64,000 nt of DNA from Streptacidiphilus sp. PB12-B1b (GCF_014084125.1 NZ_CP048405.1:248001-312000); one strand, 5' to 3'; positions 7,941 to 16,737 are shown, numbered from the stretch's first letter. Numbers and translations: made by a program. The notes: generated from the letters alone by a model not told the origin.

Positions 7941-9347
7941 TTGACGCTGCAGCGGCACTGGCAGGTCTACAAGACATTCCTGCTTCGGTTCGAAGAGGCT
8001 GCGAGTCGGCTCGCGTTGGATGAGAAGGACCCCTCGTTGGGTGGTCTGTCGGTCTCCAAGCGGCAGTTCGAGCGCTGGTACGGCGGTGCGGTGAAGACTC
8101 GACCGTATCCGGATCAGTGCCGGGTCCTGGAGGCCATGTTCGGCGTCGCTGTCGATCTTCTCCTCGCACCGGCGCCGGCCACTTCGCTTGCTGGCCCTGC
8201 GATCGGGTCCTCGCTCGTCATCCAACCGCCACGGCCGGTCTCTGTCCTCCTCCCACCTGAGCAGGCACAGGTTCTGCCTGCCGGTGGTCCGTTCAGCAGC
8301 GAGCCCCGCTTCGACGCGGGCACCACGGAATTAGAAAGGCAGGTCGCGATGGCGGCTCGTCGTGCGCTTCGTTTCACCGCGATGGCGGAAGGCAGCAGTG
8401 TCGGCCCGGAGACCCTGGGGCAGATCCATGACGAAGTGCGGCGGCTGACCGTCGCGTATCCCAAGCTGGCGCTGCCAACGCTGCTCGGCGACCTGGTCGA
8501 GGTGCAGGACCTCACCTTCCAGTTGCTGGAGCACGGCAGGGTGAAGCCCTTGCAGGCCCGCGAGTTGTACCTACTCGCCGGGATCACCTCGGGCATGCTC
8601 GCCAAAGCCAGCCACGACCTGGGCAACCCGAGCGCCGCGATGATGCAGGCCCGCACCGCCTTCGTGTGCGCCGACAACGCCGACCACCACGCGATGCGCG
8701 CCTGGGTCCGCTCCCTGCAGTCACTCATCTCCTACTGGGCCGGCCGCCCCTCCGAAGCCGCCGAGTACGCCGCCCTCGGACAGGCCGGGGCCCGCGATGT
8801 CCGGGGAACCACCAGCGTGTGGCTGGCCTGCCTCTCAGCACGCGCCAACGCCCTGCTCGGCAACGGCGAGGCCACCCGCGCCGCCATCCAGCGAGCCGAG
8901 GACGCCCGGGAGGTGGTCCAACTCGACGACCTCGACGGCTTCGGCGGCATCATGACCTTCCCAGCAGTCCGCCAGCTCTACTACGTCGCCGAGGCCACCG
9001 TGCACCTGGGCGAGGACCCCGTACTCGGTGAGACGCAGTCGGAGGCCGCTGTCAACGCCTACCGCACCGCATCCGAGGACGAGTGGGCCTTCGGTGACGA
9101 GGCCGGCGCCCAGAGCGACCTCGCGCTCGCCCGGATCGCCCGCGGAGAGGTCGACGGCGCCGCCGAGGCCGTCCGCCCGGTCCTCGACCTCCCCATCGCG
9201 CAGCGCAACTTCGGCATCATCGGCAGCGTCCAGCGCGTCCACGGCGCGCTGCACGCCGACAGCCGACGAGGCGGCGGCGCGACCGCCGGCCTGCGCGAGG
9301 AGATCGAAGCCTTCACCGCCACGCCGACCTCGGTCCTCATCCGATGA
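7941..9347 (+). CDS. Large transcriptional regulator with N-terminal helix-turn-helix-like domain and TPR-like body
   Basis: 468 residues. The first about 75 residues (QRHWQVYKTFLLRFEEAA to SKRQFERWYGG and RVLEAMFG) resemble the atypical XRE-type N-terminal domain common in streptomycete regulators. The rest is alpha-helical with alanine-rich repeat pairs such as AASHD and MRAWVRSLQSLISYWAGRPSEAA, as in TPR regulators. The TTG start at 7941 has no strong ribosome site of its own, which may be explained by coupling to the eight-codon ORF just upstream. It overlaps the next acetyltransferase by four bases and is divergent from the AspH/LOG operon, its most likely target. The ligand is unknown. 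Confidence 0.72.
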   Translation: MTLQRHWQVYKTFLLRFEEAASRLALDEKDPSLGGLSVSKRQFERWYGGAVKTRPYPDQCRVLEAMFGVAVDLLLAPAPATSLAGPAIGSSLVIQPPRPVSVLLPPEQAQVLPAGGPFSSEPRFDAGTTELERQVAMAARRALRFTAMAEGSSVGPETLGQIHDEVRRLTVAYPKLALPTLLGDLVEVQDLTFQLLEHGRVKPLQARELYLLAGITSGMLAKASHDLGNPSAAMMQARTAFVCADNADHHAMRAWVRSLQSLISYWAGRPSEAAEYAALGQAGARDVRGTTSVWLACLSARANALLGNGEATRAAIQRAEDAREVVQLDDLDGFGGIMTFPAVRQLYYVAEATVHLGEDPVLGETQSEAAVNAYRTASEDEWAFGDEAGAQSDLALARIARGEVDGAAEAVRPVLDLPIAQRNFGIIGSVQRVHGALHADSRRGGGATAGLREEIEAFTATPTSVLIR

Positions 9348-10006
9348 CCACGCAGGTAGGCTCCGCAGCCATGACCCCAGTCCACCTGGGCGGCCCCCGC
9401 CTGGCACTGCGCGAAGTCGAACCGGAGGACACCAACGCCCTCCTGACCATCTACGGCGACCCCGAGGCCACCCGGCACCTCAGCTTCGAACCGAGAACGC
9501 CCGACCAGGTCCAGCTGATCGTCGACCGCTCCATCACCTCGGCCCAGGACAGCCCGCGCACCGAGTACTGCCTCGCCGTCACCCTGCTCGGCCAGCCGGA
9601 GTTGATCGGCTACGCCCGCCTCGCCACCGAGCCGCAGCAAGCGGCCACCATCGGCTTCGCCCTGCACCCGGCGAAGTGGGGGCAGGGGCTCGGCATCGAG
9701 ACCGTCCACCTGCTGTGCGCGTTGGGCTTTAACTCCCTTGGGCTCCATCGCATCTGGGCCGCCCGTTCGCCCCTGAACGAGGCCTCGGCGCGGACCCTCC
9801 TGCGGGCCGGTATGACCGAGGACGGCCGGATCCGCGACCACGTCTTCGTCCGAGGCGCATGGCGGGACTCGATCACCTACTCGATCCTGGAGTACGAGTG
9901 GTCGCCGATCAGCGAGATGGGGGAGGCCGCGAAGGAAGGTGGGAGCGGGGCAGCCTCGGGCGCCGCGCAGGTTCCCCTCGTCGACTTGCCCGATGGTGGA
10001 AGCTGA
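9344..10006 (+). CDS. GNAT-family acetyltransferase, RimJ/RimL type
   Basis: 220 residues. The N-terminal block GGPRLALREVEPEDTNALLTIY and the acetyl-CoA loop AKWGQGLGIE are characteristic of RimL-like acetyltransferases that modify protein N-termini or small amines. The final about 25 residues are Gly/Ala-rich and outside the domain. Its ATG overlaps the regulator stop (ATGA), so the two are co-translated. The real start may be the internal Met at residue 10. Confidence 0.8.
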   Translation: MTTQVGSAAMTPVHLGGPRLALREVEPEDTNALLTIYGDPEATRHLSFEPRTPDQVQLIVDRSITSAQDSPRTEYCLAVTLLGQPELIGYARLATEPQQAATIGFALHPAKWGQGLGIETVHLLCALGFNSLGLHRIWAARSPLNEASARTLLRAGMTEDGRIRDHVFVRGAWRDSITYSILEYEWSPISEMGEAAKEGGSGAASGAAQVPLVDLPDGGS

Positions 10007-10020
10007 CCGGGGGAGAGTCT

Positions 10021-10392
10021 GTGGCTATGGACTTGGAAGCGCCGCACTGGGTCATTCCTGGGGTCGCCGACTTCGCCCGGGGTGGGCTGCCCGCCCCGGC
10101 GGCCACCGACGACGGCAGCCGGTGGGTCGATGGCTTCTGCTGGCTCTACTGCGGACAGCGGTGGACCCGCGTGCTGTGGATCGGTCCGGCGAGCGTCGCG
10201 GGCGCCCAGGCGGCCATGTTCTCGTGCGGGCCCTGCATCGAGGAGCTTCACGAGCGGGTCTGGCAGTCGATCCTCCTCAGCGATGCACCGGCACGTCCCA
10301 CGTCGTCGGTGGAGCCGGGCGAGGTCGGTGTGGTCGACGGTCGCCGTGTTGGACGTCATCGGGGCCAGCGCAGGTTGCTGCGACGGCCGTAG
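10021..10392 (+). CDS. Small Cys-containing hypothetical protein
   Basis: 123 residues from a GTG with GGGGAG seven bases upstream. The central part (WVDGFCWLYCGQRWTRVLWIGP, then MFSCGPCIEELHERV) has four cysteines and two tryptophans in the style of small actinobacterial metal- or thiol-dependent proteins. I do not recognise the family. It starts 14 bases after the acetyltransferase stop and is probably the third gene of that operon; a strong hairpin follows. Confidence 0.6.
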   Translation: MAMDLEAPHWVIPGVADFARGGLPAPAATDDGSRWVDGFCWLYCGQRWTRVLWIGPASVAGAQAAMFSCGPCIEELHERVWQSILLSDAPARPTSSVEPGEVGVVDGRRVGRHRGQRRLLRRP

Positions 10393-10406
10393 GCTGCGCG
10401 AGCAGC

Positions 10407-10440
10407 GGCGGGGCCGCCACCGTGAGGTGGTGGCCCCGCC
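10407..10440. terminator. Bidirectional hairpin terminator between convergent genes
   Basis: A 15-bp stem (one G-T wobble) closed by a GTGA loop lies between the stop codons of the converging genes ending at 10392 and 10452. No U-run follows, as is usual in streptomycetes. Confidence 0.75.
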
Positions 10441-10451
10441 GGCAGTTGGGC

Positions 10452-10778
10452 TTAGTTCCAGGTGGCGCCGGCGAGCAGTCCGTCGTAGCCGAGGCTGGTC
10501 ATGGCGGTGTTGAAGTCGTCCCACTCGCGGTCGGGCTCGGTGTAGTGCTGGTCGCAGTCGGCGCGGGTGAGGTCGGGTTCGTTCCACTCGTGCGCGCAGC
10601 GGCAGCGGACGAAGACGTGGGCGCGGACGTTCAGGAGGAGCCAGCCGCGGCGGGCTCCGCAGCGGTCGCAGGTGATGGTGATGCCGCGCGGGTTGAGCTC
10701 GTCGGGGTGGGGGACGGCTCGGATGACGGGCTGGCCGGGGAGCGGCTCGGGGCGGTCGGCGGGGTCGTAGTCGGTCAT
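10452..10778 (-). CDS. Small protein with CxxC zinc-ribbon-like pairs
   Basis: 108 residues. CDRCGARRGW and RCRCAHEWNEPD provide two Cys pairs about 20 residues apart, as in a small zinc ribbon. I start at the ATG at 10778, where AGGAGGG is well spaced. It reads in the same direction as the transfer genes, 160 bases beyond the relaxase stop, so it may be element cargo. Function unknown. Confidence 0.62.
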   Translation of the reverse strand: MTDYDPADRPEPLPGQPVIRAVPHPDELNPRGITITCDRCGARRGWLLLNVRAHVFVRCRCAHEWNEPDLTRADCDQHYTEPDREWDDFNTAMTSLGYDGLLAGATWN

Positions 10779-10894
10779 GGGCGCCCTCCTGGTCGGGTGA
10801 TCGTTGGAACACACACAAGACGCCGGCGGTCGGGGAAGTTCCCGATCGCGGAAGACGACACCGAACCGACATCACTCGCCCGCCGCCCGCCGCG

Positions 10895-10924
10895 AGGGCC
10901 GCTCACCTGGTGGTGAACGGCCCT
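10895..10924 (-). terminator. Hairpin terminator after the relaxase gene
   Basis: A 13-bp imperfect stem with a TGGT loop begins 16 bases after the relaxase stop codon on the minus strand. Confidence 0.65.
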
Positions 10925-10940
10925 GCTGGTGTTGCGAGTT

Positions 10941-12683
10941 CTACCGGCGGTGCTGCTGTCGGATGTCCGCCGGGGCGGCGGGTAGTGGCGTGACGGGAGG
11001 GGTGTGCTGCTGGGCGGGGATGGCCGTGGCGGCGGGGGATCGGCGGCGGGCGGCTTCGGCGGTGCGGTTGGGTGCAGGGTTGCGGCTGGTGTGCTGGATG
11101 CGGCTGATGAGGACCTTGGCGGGTAGGCGGGCGGTGGTCAGTTCACGCTGGGCGGCGGCGTCGGCGAGAAGACCGTAGGGCTTGTGGCCGCCGGCTTCGG
11201 CGTCGGCGAGGACGGTGGCGAGGGCGGGCCAGTTGGGGTCGGCGAGGATCCGTGTCGCGTGCTCGGGGACGGCGGAGCGGACGTCGTTCGCGAGGGTGTT
11301 GCGGACTTGTTCCTTGGGTTGGCGGTGGGTGAGGGCGGCGAGCTGCGGTGCTGCGGCGTGGTCGTAGGCGGTCTGCAGGTGCTGGACGGCCTGGTGGGCT
11401 GCTTCGGCCTGCTGGTGGTGGCCTCGGTTCTGGTGCCAGCGTCCGGCGAGGATCGCGGTCCAGACGAGGGTGGCGAGCAGGACTGCGAGGGCGCTGCCGT
11501 CCTTGCCGTCTGCGGCGTGGATGATGTCGCGGGCGGCATGGCGCAGGCCGACTGCGGCGCGGTGGTCGGCGTGGATCTGGGAGCGCTGGGCGCGGGCGAA
11601 CGTCTTGGTGGCGGCTCGTAGTTCGGCGCGCAGTTCGGCGGGCGCGGTCTGGGAGGTGGCCTCGATCAGTTCGCCCAGGGCGGTGATTTGGGCCTGCGCG
11701 AGCGCGCCGTCATCGTCGCCGCTGCCGCTCTGGTGGCTGTCGGCGAGGTTGGCGTGGAGGGTGTCGAGGGCGTCGGTGGCGCGTGTCCAGGGGGTGCCGG
11801 GCCGGTTGCGGCGGGCGGTGGGGTGCTCCTCGGGCTGGCCGTCTTCGAGTTGCGCCTTCAGCTGGGGAAAGGACAGGTCGGGGGCGATCTTGCTGCCGGG
11901 GATGTAGTTCGGCTGTCCGTCCTTCTTCAGATCGCCGGGGCGGGCGGCCGAGTAGCCCGCCAGGTCGCCGGAGGGCAGGCTGCGGAGCTTGACCTCGATG
12001 CCTTCGGCCTGGAGGTAGGCGAACAGTTCCTCGATGTCGGCGGCGTGGGGGATGGCGGCGCGGATGCGCTCGTCGAGCCATTCGCGGGCGGGCTGCTGCC
12101 AGCCGAGGCGTTTGGCTTTGTGCATCTCGCCCTGGGTCGGCCGCTTGGCGGCGGTGCCGTCGCCGGTGCCGAGCTGGCGCAGGCCGTAGTTCCTTTCGAT
12201 CTCGCGGCACTCGGCTCCGGCGCGCTCGCCGCTCTTGTGGAGCTTGGGGCGGCGGCCGTCCTCGCGGACGGTGGTGGCGAGGATGTGGATGTGGTCGTCC
12301 GCGTGGCGCACGGCGATCCAGCGGCAGGCGAGGTCGTCGCCTTCGGGGGCGATGCCGGCGGCGCGGACGATGCGCTCGGCGATCTCGCCCCACTCGGCGT
12401 CGGAGAGGTAGCGGTCCTCGGGTGCGGCGCGCACGGGGCAGTGCCAGACGTGGTCGGTGATCTTCTGGCCGAGTTCGCTGTTGCGCAGGCGTACGGGCTC
12501 GTCGAGGTAGCGGGCGAGCTGGGTGAGGGTGGCGTGCTGGTCGCGGCCGGGGTCGGGAACGGCGAGCATGGCGAAGCCGGCCACGATGTGCGGGTCGAGG
12601 TGCTCGTCTTGGCGTCCGGGCCCGTACAGGTAGGCGAGCAGTCCGCGGGTTTTGGAGCCGGGGTCCTTGATCGCTGCGATCAC
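10941..12683 (-). CDS. Relaxase / mobilization nuclease
   Basis: 580 residues. The metal-binding three-His motif of relaxases is RHADDHIHILAT (about residues 148-159), and the catalytic N-terminal domain also has ITDHVWHCPV. The C-terminal half is helical and alanine-rich, with two hydrophobic stretches (about residues 395-415) suggestive of a coiled or membrane-associated tail. It nicks oriT and leads the DNA strand into the recipient. The GTG at 12683 lies seven bases after mobC, so the two form an operon. Confidence 0.85.
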   Translation of the reverse strand: MIAAIKDPGSKTRGLLAYLYGPGRQDEHLDPHIVAGFAMLAVPDPGRDQHATLTQLARYLDEPVRLRNSELGQKITDHVWHCPVRAAPEDRYLSDAEWGEIAERIVRAAGIAPEGDDLACRWIAVRHADDHIHILATTVREDGRRPKLHKSGERAGAECREIERNYGLRQLGTGDGTAAKRPTQGEMHKAKRLGWQQPAREWLDERIRAAIPHAADIEELFAYLQAEGIEVKLRSLPSGDLAGYSAARPGDLKKDGQPNYIPGSKIAPDLSFPQLKAQLEDGQPEEHPTARRNRPGTPWTRATDALDTLHANLADSHQSGSGDDDGALAQAQITALGELIEATSQTAPAELRAELRAATKTFARAQRSQIHADHRAAVGLRHAARDIIHAADGKDGSALAVLLATLVWTAILAGRWHQNRGHHQQAEAAHQAVQHLQTAYDHAAAPQLAALTHRQPKEQVRNTLANDVRSAVPEHATRILADPNWPALATVLADAEAGGHKPYGLLADAAAQRELTTARLPAKVLISRIQHTSRNPAPNRTAEAARRRSPAATAIPAQQHTPPVTPLPAAPADIRQQHRR

Positions 12684-12689
12684 AGGTGG

Positions 12690-13448
12690 TCAGGCCTCCT
12701 CGACGTTGGCGGACGGGCGCAGGGCTTCGGCGATCTGCGTCAGCAGGGCGCGCAGTTCGTCGAGCTGTTCGCGGAAGTCGGGGTGGGGCTGGTAGGCGCC
12801 GTTGAAGGCGCGGGCGATCTGGTTGACGTTGTGGCCGATCTTGTTGAGGTGGCGCAGGACGCGGGCACGGAAGACGTGGGTCTGGCGGCGTTCTTCCGCG
12901 AGCGGCAGGTCGACGAAGAACTGGCCGTCGATGAACGCCAGGGTCACGTCCGCGGCGATCCCGGACGTGCCCCAGTAGCCGTGGGCCGCTGCTGCGGTGT
13001 GCAGGCGCTCCAGTTCCTCTGGCGTGAAGCGCAGTGGGCCGACACGCTCGGTGCGTTTGGTGCCGGTGAAGCGGCGCAGCGCCGGCTGGACGCTCTGCAG
13101 GACAGGTTCACGGACTTCGGCGCTGTCGTTGCTGCTGGTGCTGTCGTCGGCGTCGCTGGCGCGGACGGCGGCGAGGACGTCGTGCTGGAGGGCTTGAAGC
13201 TTGTCCGGGTCGGGGCCGCCCTCGGCCCTGACCTCCTGGCCCGGCGCGCCCTCGCGCTGGGCCTCCTCCGCCACCCCTGGGGCGGAGGATCCCCGAGTCC
13301 GGCCGCGAGTCGGACTCGGGGGACTACTGGCTCCGCCAGGTGCTCGATTACCGAACGCCAGCCGCCAAAGGGCCTTCAGTGTATGGGACTTCGGAAGCTC
13401 GTCGGAGCCTTCGTCGGTTCGGTCGGGGGTCTGCTGGTCCTGGGTCAC
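12690..13448 (-). CDS. MobC-like relaxosome accessory protein
   Basis: 252 residues. The conserved C-terminal core is LNKIGHNVNQIARAFN (about residues 210-225), the MobC signature, preceded by RVGPLRFTPEELERL, a ribbon-helix-helix-like DNA-binding region. The first half is low complexity (SSPPSPTRGRTRGSSAPG) and is encoded by two tandem perfect hairpins (see repeat). This suggests either a later true start or an inserted palindromic element that keeps the frame. It partners the relaxase directly downstream. Confidence 0.78.
   Translation of the reverse strand: MTQDQQTPDRTDEGSDELPKSHTLKALWRLAFGNRAPGGASSPPSPTRGRTRGSSAPGVAEEAQREGAPGQEVRAEGGPDPDKLQALQHDVLAAVRASDADDSTSSNDSAEVREPVLQSVQPALRRFTGTKRTERVGPLRFTPEELERLHTAAAAHGYWGTSGIAADVTLAFIDGQFFVDLPLAEERRQTHVFRARVLRHLNKIGHNVNQIARAFNGAYQPHPDFREQLDELRALLTQIAEALRPSANVEEA
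13264..13321. repeat. Two tandem perfect inverted repeats inside the 5' part of mobC
   Basis: First hairpin: TCCTCCGCC at 13264-13272 pairs with 13281-13289 across 8 bases. Second: CCCCGAGTCCG at 13291-13301 pairs with 13311-13321 across 9 bases. Only one base separates them. They lie where MobC has a low-complexity stretch. Possible readings are an inserted small palindromic element, an autoregulatory site, or part of oriT. Confidence 0.8.
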
Positions 13449-13640
13449 GGCTTGGCTCCCATCAGAGCGGACGGTGGGCGGGACAGGTCGTGGCCTGCTC
13501 GCGTGGTGTGCGGGCGATGATCCGGGCGGCAGGCGGTTTGGCTATGCCGGGATCGCGGTGTAGAAGGCGGCGGACCTGTGTTCGCGGATGTCGGTTGACA
13601 GCGCGTCGGAAATCCGCGACCGGACCGTCCGGCGAAGCGG

Positions 13641-13681
13641 AGCCGCCTGCCCGGTCCGGACGGATCGGCGAGCAGGCGGCT
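13641..13681 (-). terminator. Inverted repeat after the DUF2637 gene (terminator or oriT part)
   Basis: Perfect 10-bp arms AGCCGCCTGC (13641-13650) and its complement (13672-13681) are separated by 21 bases rich in CCGG. It begins 20 bases after the DUF2637 stop on the minus strand, as a terminator would, but also lies just upstream of mobC-relaxase, where an oriT is expected. Confidence 0.5.
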
Positions 13682-13700
13682 TGGCGGACTGGTTGGGCGG

Positions 13701-14615
13701 TCAGTCGACGGCCGGATGCGCGAGAGCCCGTTCGTGCTGAGGACCGTCCTGCTCGGCGCGCAGGAGCTTCATCAGCTTCGTGAAGCGCTCGCTGCTGATC
13801 GGGAGGCCAGCCTCGCGGAGGGCCTCCTTGACGACGGCCACGCTGACGCCGTCCTCGGCGACGGCCGGACGCGCGACCGCCAGAAGCTCGTCCATGCTCG
13901 CGCTCGGCGGACGTCCGGTGCGCTTACGCGGCGTGGCGGGCTCGTGGTCCGCGCTCGGGGTGTCGGCGGCGGCGGCCGACGGCTCAGCCAGGTTGTCATC
14001 GCTGGCTTGCACGAGCTCCGGCTGCGGCTCGGTGTCATGTTCGGGTGGTGGGGCCTCGCTGCTGGTGGGCGGCTGAGCCTGCTGGGGCCCTGCTTCGGGC
14101 TCGGTCCCGAGTTCGGTTGGCGGGAGGTCGGTGGTGGGCGTCTGGGCCGAGGGGCTCTGGTCCGCCGAGTCCGTGATGGCAGGGGTTGGGTGGTGGAGGT
14201 GGCGGAGGAGGGTGGGGCCGACGGTTCCCCACCCGAGGAGGAGGGCGGGAGCGACGGTGTCGAGAGCGGCTCGCCCGTAGTGCTCGGCGAGGAGCGGTTC
14301 GGCGCAGTTGAGGACGAGGGTCAGCAGGCCGCACAAGAGCATCAGGTGGTCGGCGGAGCGCAGGTGGAGGGGGTCGGTGCCGGTGGTGACGAGGTGGTGC
14401 CGGGCGACCATGAGGCCGACCACGGAGAGGTCGACCATGGGGGCGATCAGCGGGGCGACGGGGTGCGAGACACCGAGGCGCAGGGCTAGGGCCCAGACGT
14501 TGCCGAAGGAGAAGGTGAAGGCGAGGGCGGCGATGACGGCCATCACGGTGGTGATGGTGGTGCGGGCGAAGGCACCGGAGCCGGTTGGGCGGGTGGCCGG
14601 CGAGGTGGTGGGCAT
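13701..14615 (-). CDS. DUF2637 membrane protein (SpdB2-like spread protein)
   Basis: 304 residues from the ATG at 14615. Four hydrophobic helices occupy roughly residues 20-150 (TVMAVIAALAFTFSFGNVWA, LIAPMVDLSVVGLMVA, LMLLCGLLTLVLNCAEPLLA, APALLLGWGTVGPTLL). A long Pro/Glu/Ala linker follows, then a C-terminal basic region (PRKRTGRPP and SSERFTKLMKLLRAEQ) that could bind DNA. Such proteins spread incoming DNA through mycelium in streptomycete plasmids and AICEs. It is transcribed with the transfer genes. Confidence 0.75.
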   Translation of the reverse strand: MPTTSPATRPTGSGAFARTTITTVMAVIAALAFTFSFGNVWALALRLGVSHPVAPLIAPMVDLSVVGLMVARHHLVTTGTDPLHLRSADHLMLLCGLLTLVLNCAEPLLAEHYGRAALDTVAPALLLGWGTVGPTLLRHLHHPTPAITDSADQSPSAQTPTTDLPPTELGTEPEAGPQQAQPPTSSEAPPPEHDTEPQPELVQASDDNLAEPSAAAADTPSADHEPATPRKRTGRPPSASMDELLAVARPAVAEDGVSVAVVKEALREAGLPISSERFTKLMKLLRAEQDGPQHERALAHPAVD

Positions 14616-15039
14616 GCGGGCGGGGTCCTTGGGGTGGAGGGGATGCTGTGGGATCCGTCTTTGCCGTCTTGGCCGTTGCATCCGCAGGTCAGGGCGGGTA
14701 CGGCAGGGCGGGCTCGGGTGGCCGGTGGCGTCTTGGATGCGGGCTGCTGCCGTTCGGGTACGGAGACGCTGCCGTCTTGGGACGGTGATCCGTCTTGGCG
14801 GCAGGCCGTCTGACCTGCGCTGTTACGGCAGGGACGGCTGGGACGGCACGAGACGGATGTGGGTGCCGTCCCGGCCCGGCCTGCCGTCGGCGCGGTGGTG
14901 CGCGCGGTGGCAGGCCGGTGGCGGTGTCGGCTCACGTGCCGTCTTGGACGTGGTTGCCGTCTTGCCCGCAGGTGCTGTGACCTGCGCTGTTACGGCAGGG
15001 ACGGCAGGGACGGCAGGGACGGCAACCTCGGGATGGCGG
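14616..15039. repeat. Repeat-rich intergenic region next to the replication gene (iteron-like, possible origin)
   Basis: 424 bases without a gene. CCGTCTTG occurs five times (14664, 14772, 14790, 14939, 14957). A perfect 28-base direct repeat starting TGACCTGCGC occurs at 14811-14838 and 14978-15005. A short tandem GGGACGGCA run ends the region (14998-15022). Iterated short repeats beside a rep gene are typical of replication origins of such elements; regulation of the DUF2637 gene is the alternative. Confidence 0.6.
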
Positions 15040-16383
15040 TCAGCCTCTGCTGCCCGTGCCCGTGCCCGTGCCCGAGCCGGTGCTGGGGGCGAGGGGGTGG
15101 ACGGTGGGGCAGTAGCGTCGCCAGGCGTCGGCGTACTTGTGGCGCAAGTAGCCCTTGCGCTGGGTGCCGTCGCCGATGCGCACGTTGCCCGAGGAGATGC
15201 CGAACTCGCGGAGCATCGTGCTGAGGCCGCGCGGGGTCAGGCCGCCTCGGCCGGACTCGGCCCAGGGGGCTTCGGGGTCGCCGTTGAGCGTGAACAGCAG
15301 TTGGTCGGTGGTGATGCTGTCCGGGTCGCCGGCGGCGTGGAAGATCCGTCGGATGTCGGCGAGGATCCTGGCGCCGCTCGGGTTCTCCTCCTCCGTCTCG
15401 GCCTCGGAGGCGACCATGCGGGAGCACGCCTGGCGGGCCCGGCGGGGCCAGGGGCCGCCCGCGAGGTCGGCGATGATCACCAAGGGTTCCCAGGTGTCGG
15501 CGGCGCGGTCCTCGACCGGCATGGCCGGCTCCAGGTGCAGGGCCTGGTCGGTGAGGGGCTTGGTCCAGAGGGCGATCTTGGCACGGATCTCGTGCAGGGC
15601 GGGGCTGTCGCGCTTGGTGCGGTACGGGGCGACCTTCTCGCCCTCGGCCCGGCGGCGCATGCGGATCACGATGGAGCGGTCCATGATCGTGTCGGGGAGG
15701 TCGCCGATGCCGGCGATGGCCGCCATGGCGAAGGTGTGGAAGCGGTGCGGGGTGTGGTCGTTGCCGACCACGCGCAGCACGTAGCGGTCGCGCTGGTGCC
15801 CGGCGTTGAGCAGGCCGCGCATCTCCTCGTTCTTCTCCGCCATCTTCGGGCTGCCGAAGATCGTGTCGGCCTCGTCCACCAGGAGCGTGGGCGGCTCCTC
15901 GGTGATTGAGCGGAAGACCGCCGCCGGGGTCGAGTTAACCGTCAGGACCGGCTGGTGCACCGTCTCGGCGAGGACGTCGAGCAGGCGGGACTTGCCGCAG
16001 CGCTTCGCGGGCCCGACCACCGCCAGACGCGGGGCGTGCTGCCACGAGGGCTGCAGGTGGGTCGCTGCCACCCAGAGCGTGGCGGCGTCCAGAGCCTCGT
16101 CGGACGGGAGGATCACGAACCTGGCGATCAGGGCCTTCAGCTCCGCGAGGACCTCGGCGCCCCCGGTTGCCGGAGTGTCCGGCATGTCGTCGTAGCCGGT
16201 CGGCCCGGCGGGCTCGTCCGGTGCGGCGTCCTGCGGCTGTCCACAGGGTGTGGACGCGGCGGCCTGCTGAGCGGGCAGGTAGGTGCCCGGCTTGCCGGCC
16301 TTCGCCACGGGCGGCCAGCCCGAGGCCGACTGTGGGGTGCTGGGGGCTGCGGGGGTGGGGCGCGAGGCAGTACTCTCGGTCAT
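15040..16383 (-). CDS. DUF3631-domain replication protein of the integrative element
   Basis: 447 residues. Walker A is GPAKRCGKS (about 124-132) and Walker B LLVDEAD (167-173), in the order of DUF3631 ATPases found as replication/helicase proteins in AICEs. The first about 75 residues are Pro/Ala-rich. The C-terminus ends in a Gly-Thr repeat tail encoded by a GTGCCC hexamer repeat. It should act on the adjacent repeat array to replicate the excised circle. The ATG at 16383 is preceded by a structured 119-base leader and a sigma-70-type promoter. Confidence 0.82.
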   Translation of the reverse strand: MTESTASRPTPAAPSTPQSASGWPPVAKAGKPGTYLPAQQAAASTPCGQPQDAAPDEPAGPTGYDDMPDTPATGGAEVLAELKALIARFVILPSDEALDAATLWVAATHLQPSWQHAPRLAVVGPAKRCGKSRLLDVLAETVHQPVLTVNSTPAAVFRSITEEPPTLLVDEADTIFGSPKMAEKNEEMRGLLNAGHQRDRYVLRVVGNDHTPHRFHTFAMAAIAGIGDLPDTIMDRSIVIRMRRRAEGEKVAPYRTKRDSPALHEIRAKIALWTKPLTDQALHLEPAMPVEDRAADTWEPLVIIADLAGGPWPRRARQACSRMVASEAETEEENPSGARILADIRRIFHAAGDPDSITTDQLLFTLNGDPEAPWAESGRGGLTPRGLSTMLREFGISSGNVRIGDGTQRKGYLRHKYADAWRRYCPTVHPLAPSTGSGTGTGTGSRG

Positions 16384-16502
16384 GGCGATTCCTCACTCGG
16401 CGGCTCCGGGGGGCAACCCGGTCCGCCGTAGTTCGACTGTCCTGGGATGGGCGGTGGCGAGGTTTCCGATCAGCCCCCGGTGTTCGTAGCGCCGGGGGCT
16501 TC
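16384..16502 (-). promoter_or_regulatory. Structured leader in front of rep, copy 1 of a duplicated element
   Basis: Read on the minus strand, it starts with a hairpin of 9-bp arms (16492-16500 with 16472-16480) enclosing CGCTACGAACA. The block ACCGCCCATCCCA, then AGTCG, then GTTGCCC, then GCCGCCG and GAGGAAT follow up to the ATG. All of these recur in the same order before the excisionase gene (17469-17581). Conservation of both loop and spacing points to a cis-acting RNA or a shared protein-binding leader. Confidence 0.65.
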
Positions 16503-16583
16503 GCGTTTCTCTCGGGATACTCGAGGCTGCTGCTCGGCCCGGTGCAACCTCCTTCGGGTTGGGATCTTCATGCTGACATGGGC

Positions 16584-16614
16584 AGTATAAGCACTCTCGC
16601 GACGTTGCAGTCAA
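16584..16614 (-). promoter_or_regulatory. Sigma-70-type promoter for rep
   Basis: On the minus strand TTGACT (16609-16614) and TATACT (16584-16589) are 19 bases apart (18 if TTATAC is used). It is about 200 bases upstream of the rep ATG, leaving room for the structured leader. Confidence 0.6.
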
Positions 16615-16737
16615 GCTGTCAGAGCATTCTGGTTCCATGCTGCATCAGCATTTTGCCTGGCGGGTGACTGTGTGTGGATCTCGTGAAGGATTGCTCAAGC
16701 GCTTGGCGAATGGCAGGAGCATGCTGCTACCTTCTTT

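Noticed and set aside
16431-16439. GTTCGACTG, half of a StrR-type operator
   Set aside because: Only one half site, inside the AICE leader and 45 kb from the ParB-type regulator; chance or part of the leader.
16393-16638. 81-codon minus-strand frame upstream of rep
   Set aside because: Overlaps the structured leader and its promoter, has no ribosome site and no conserved features.
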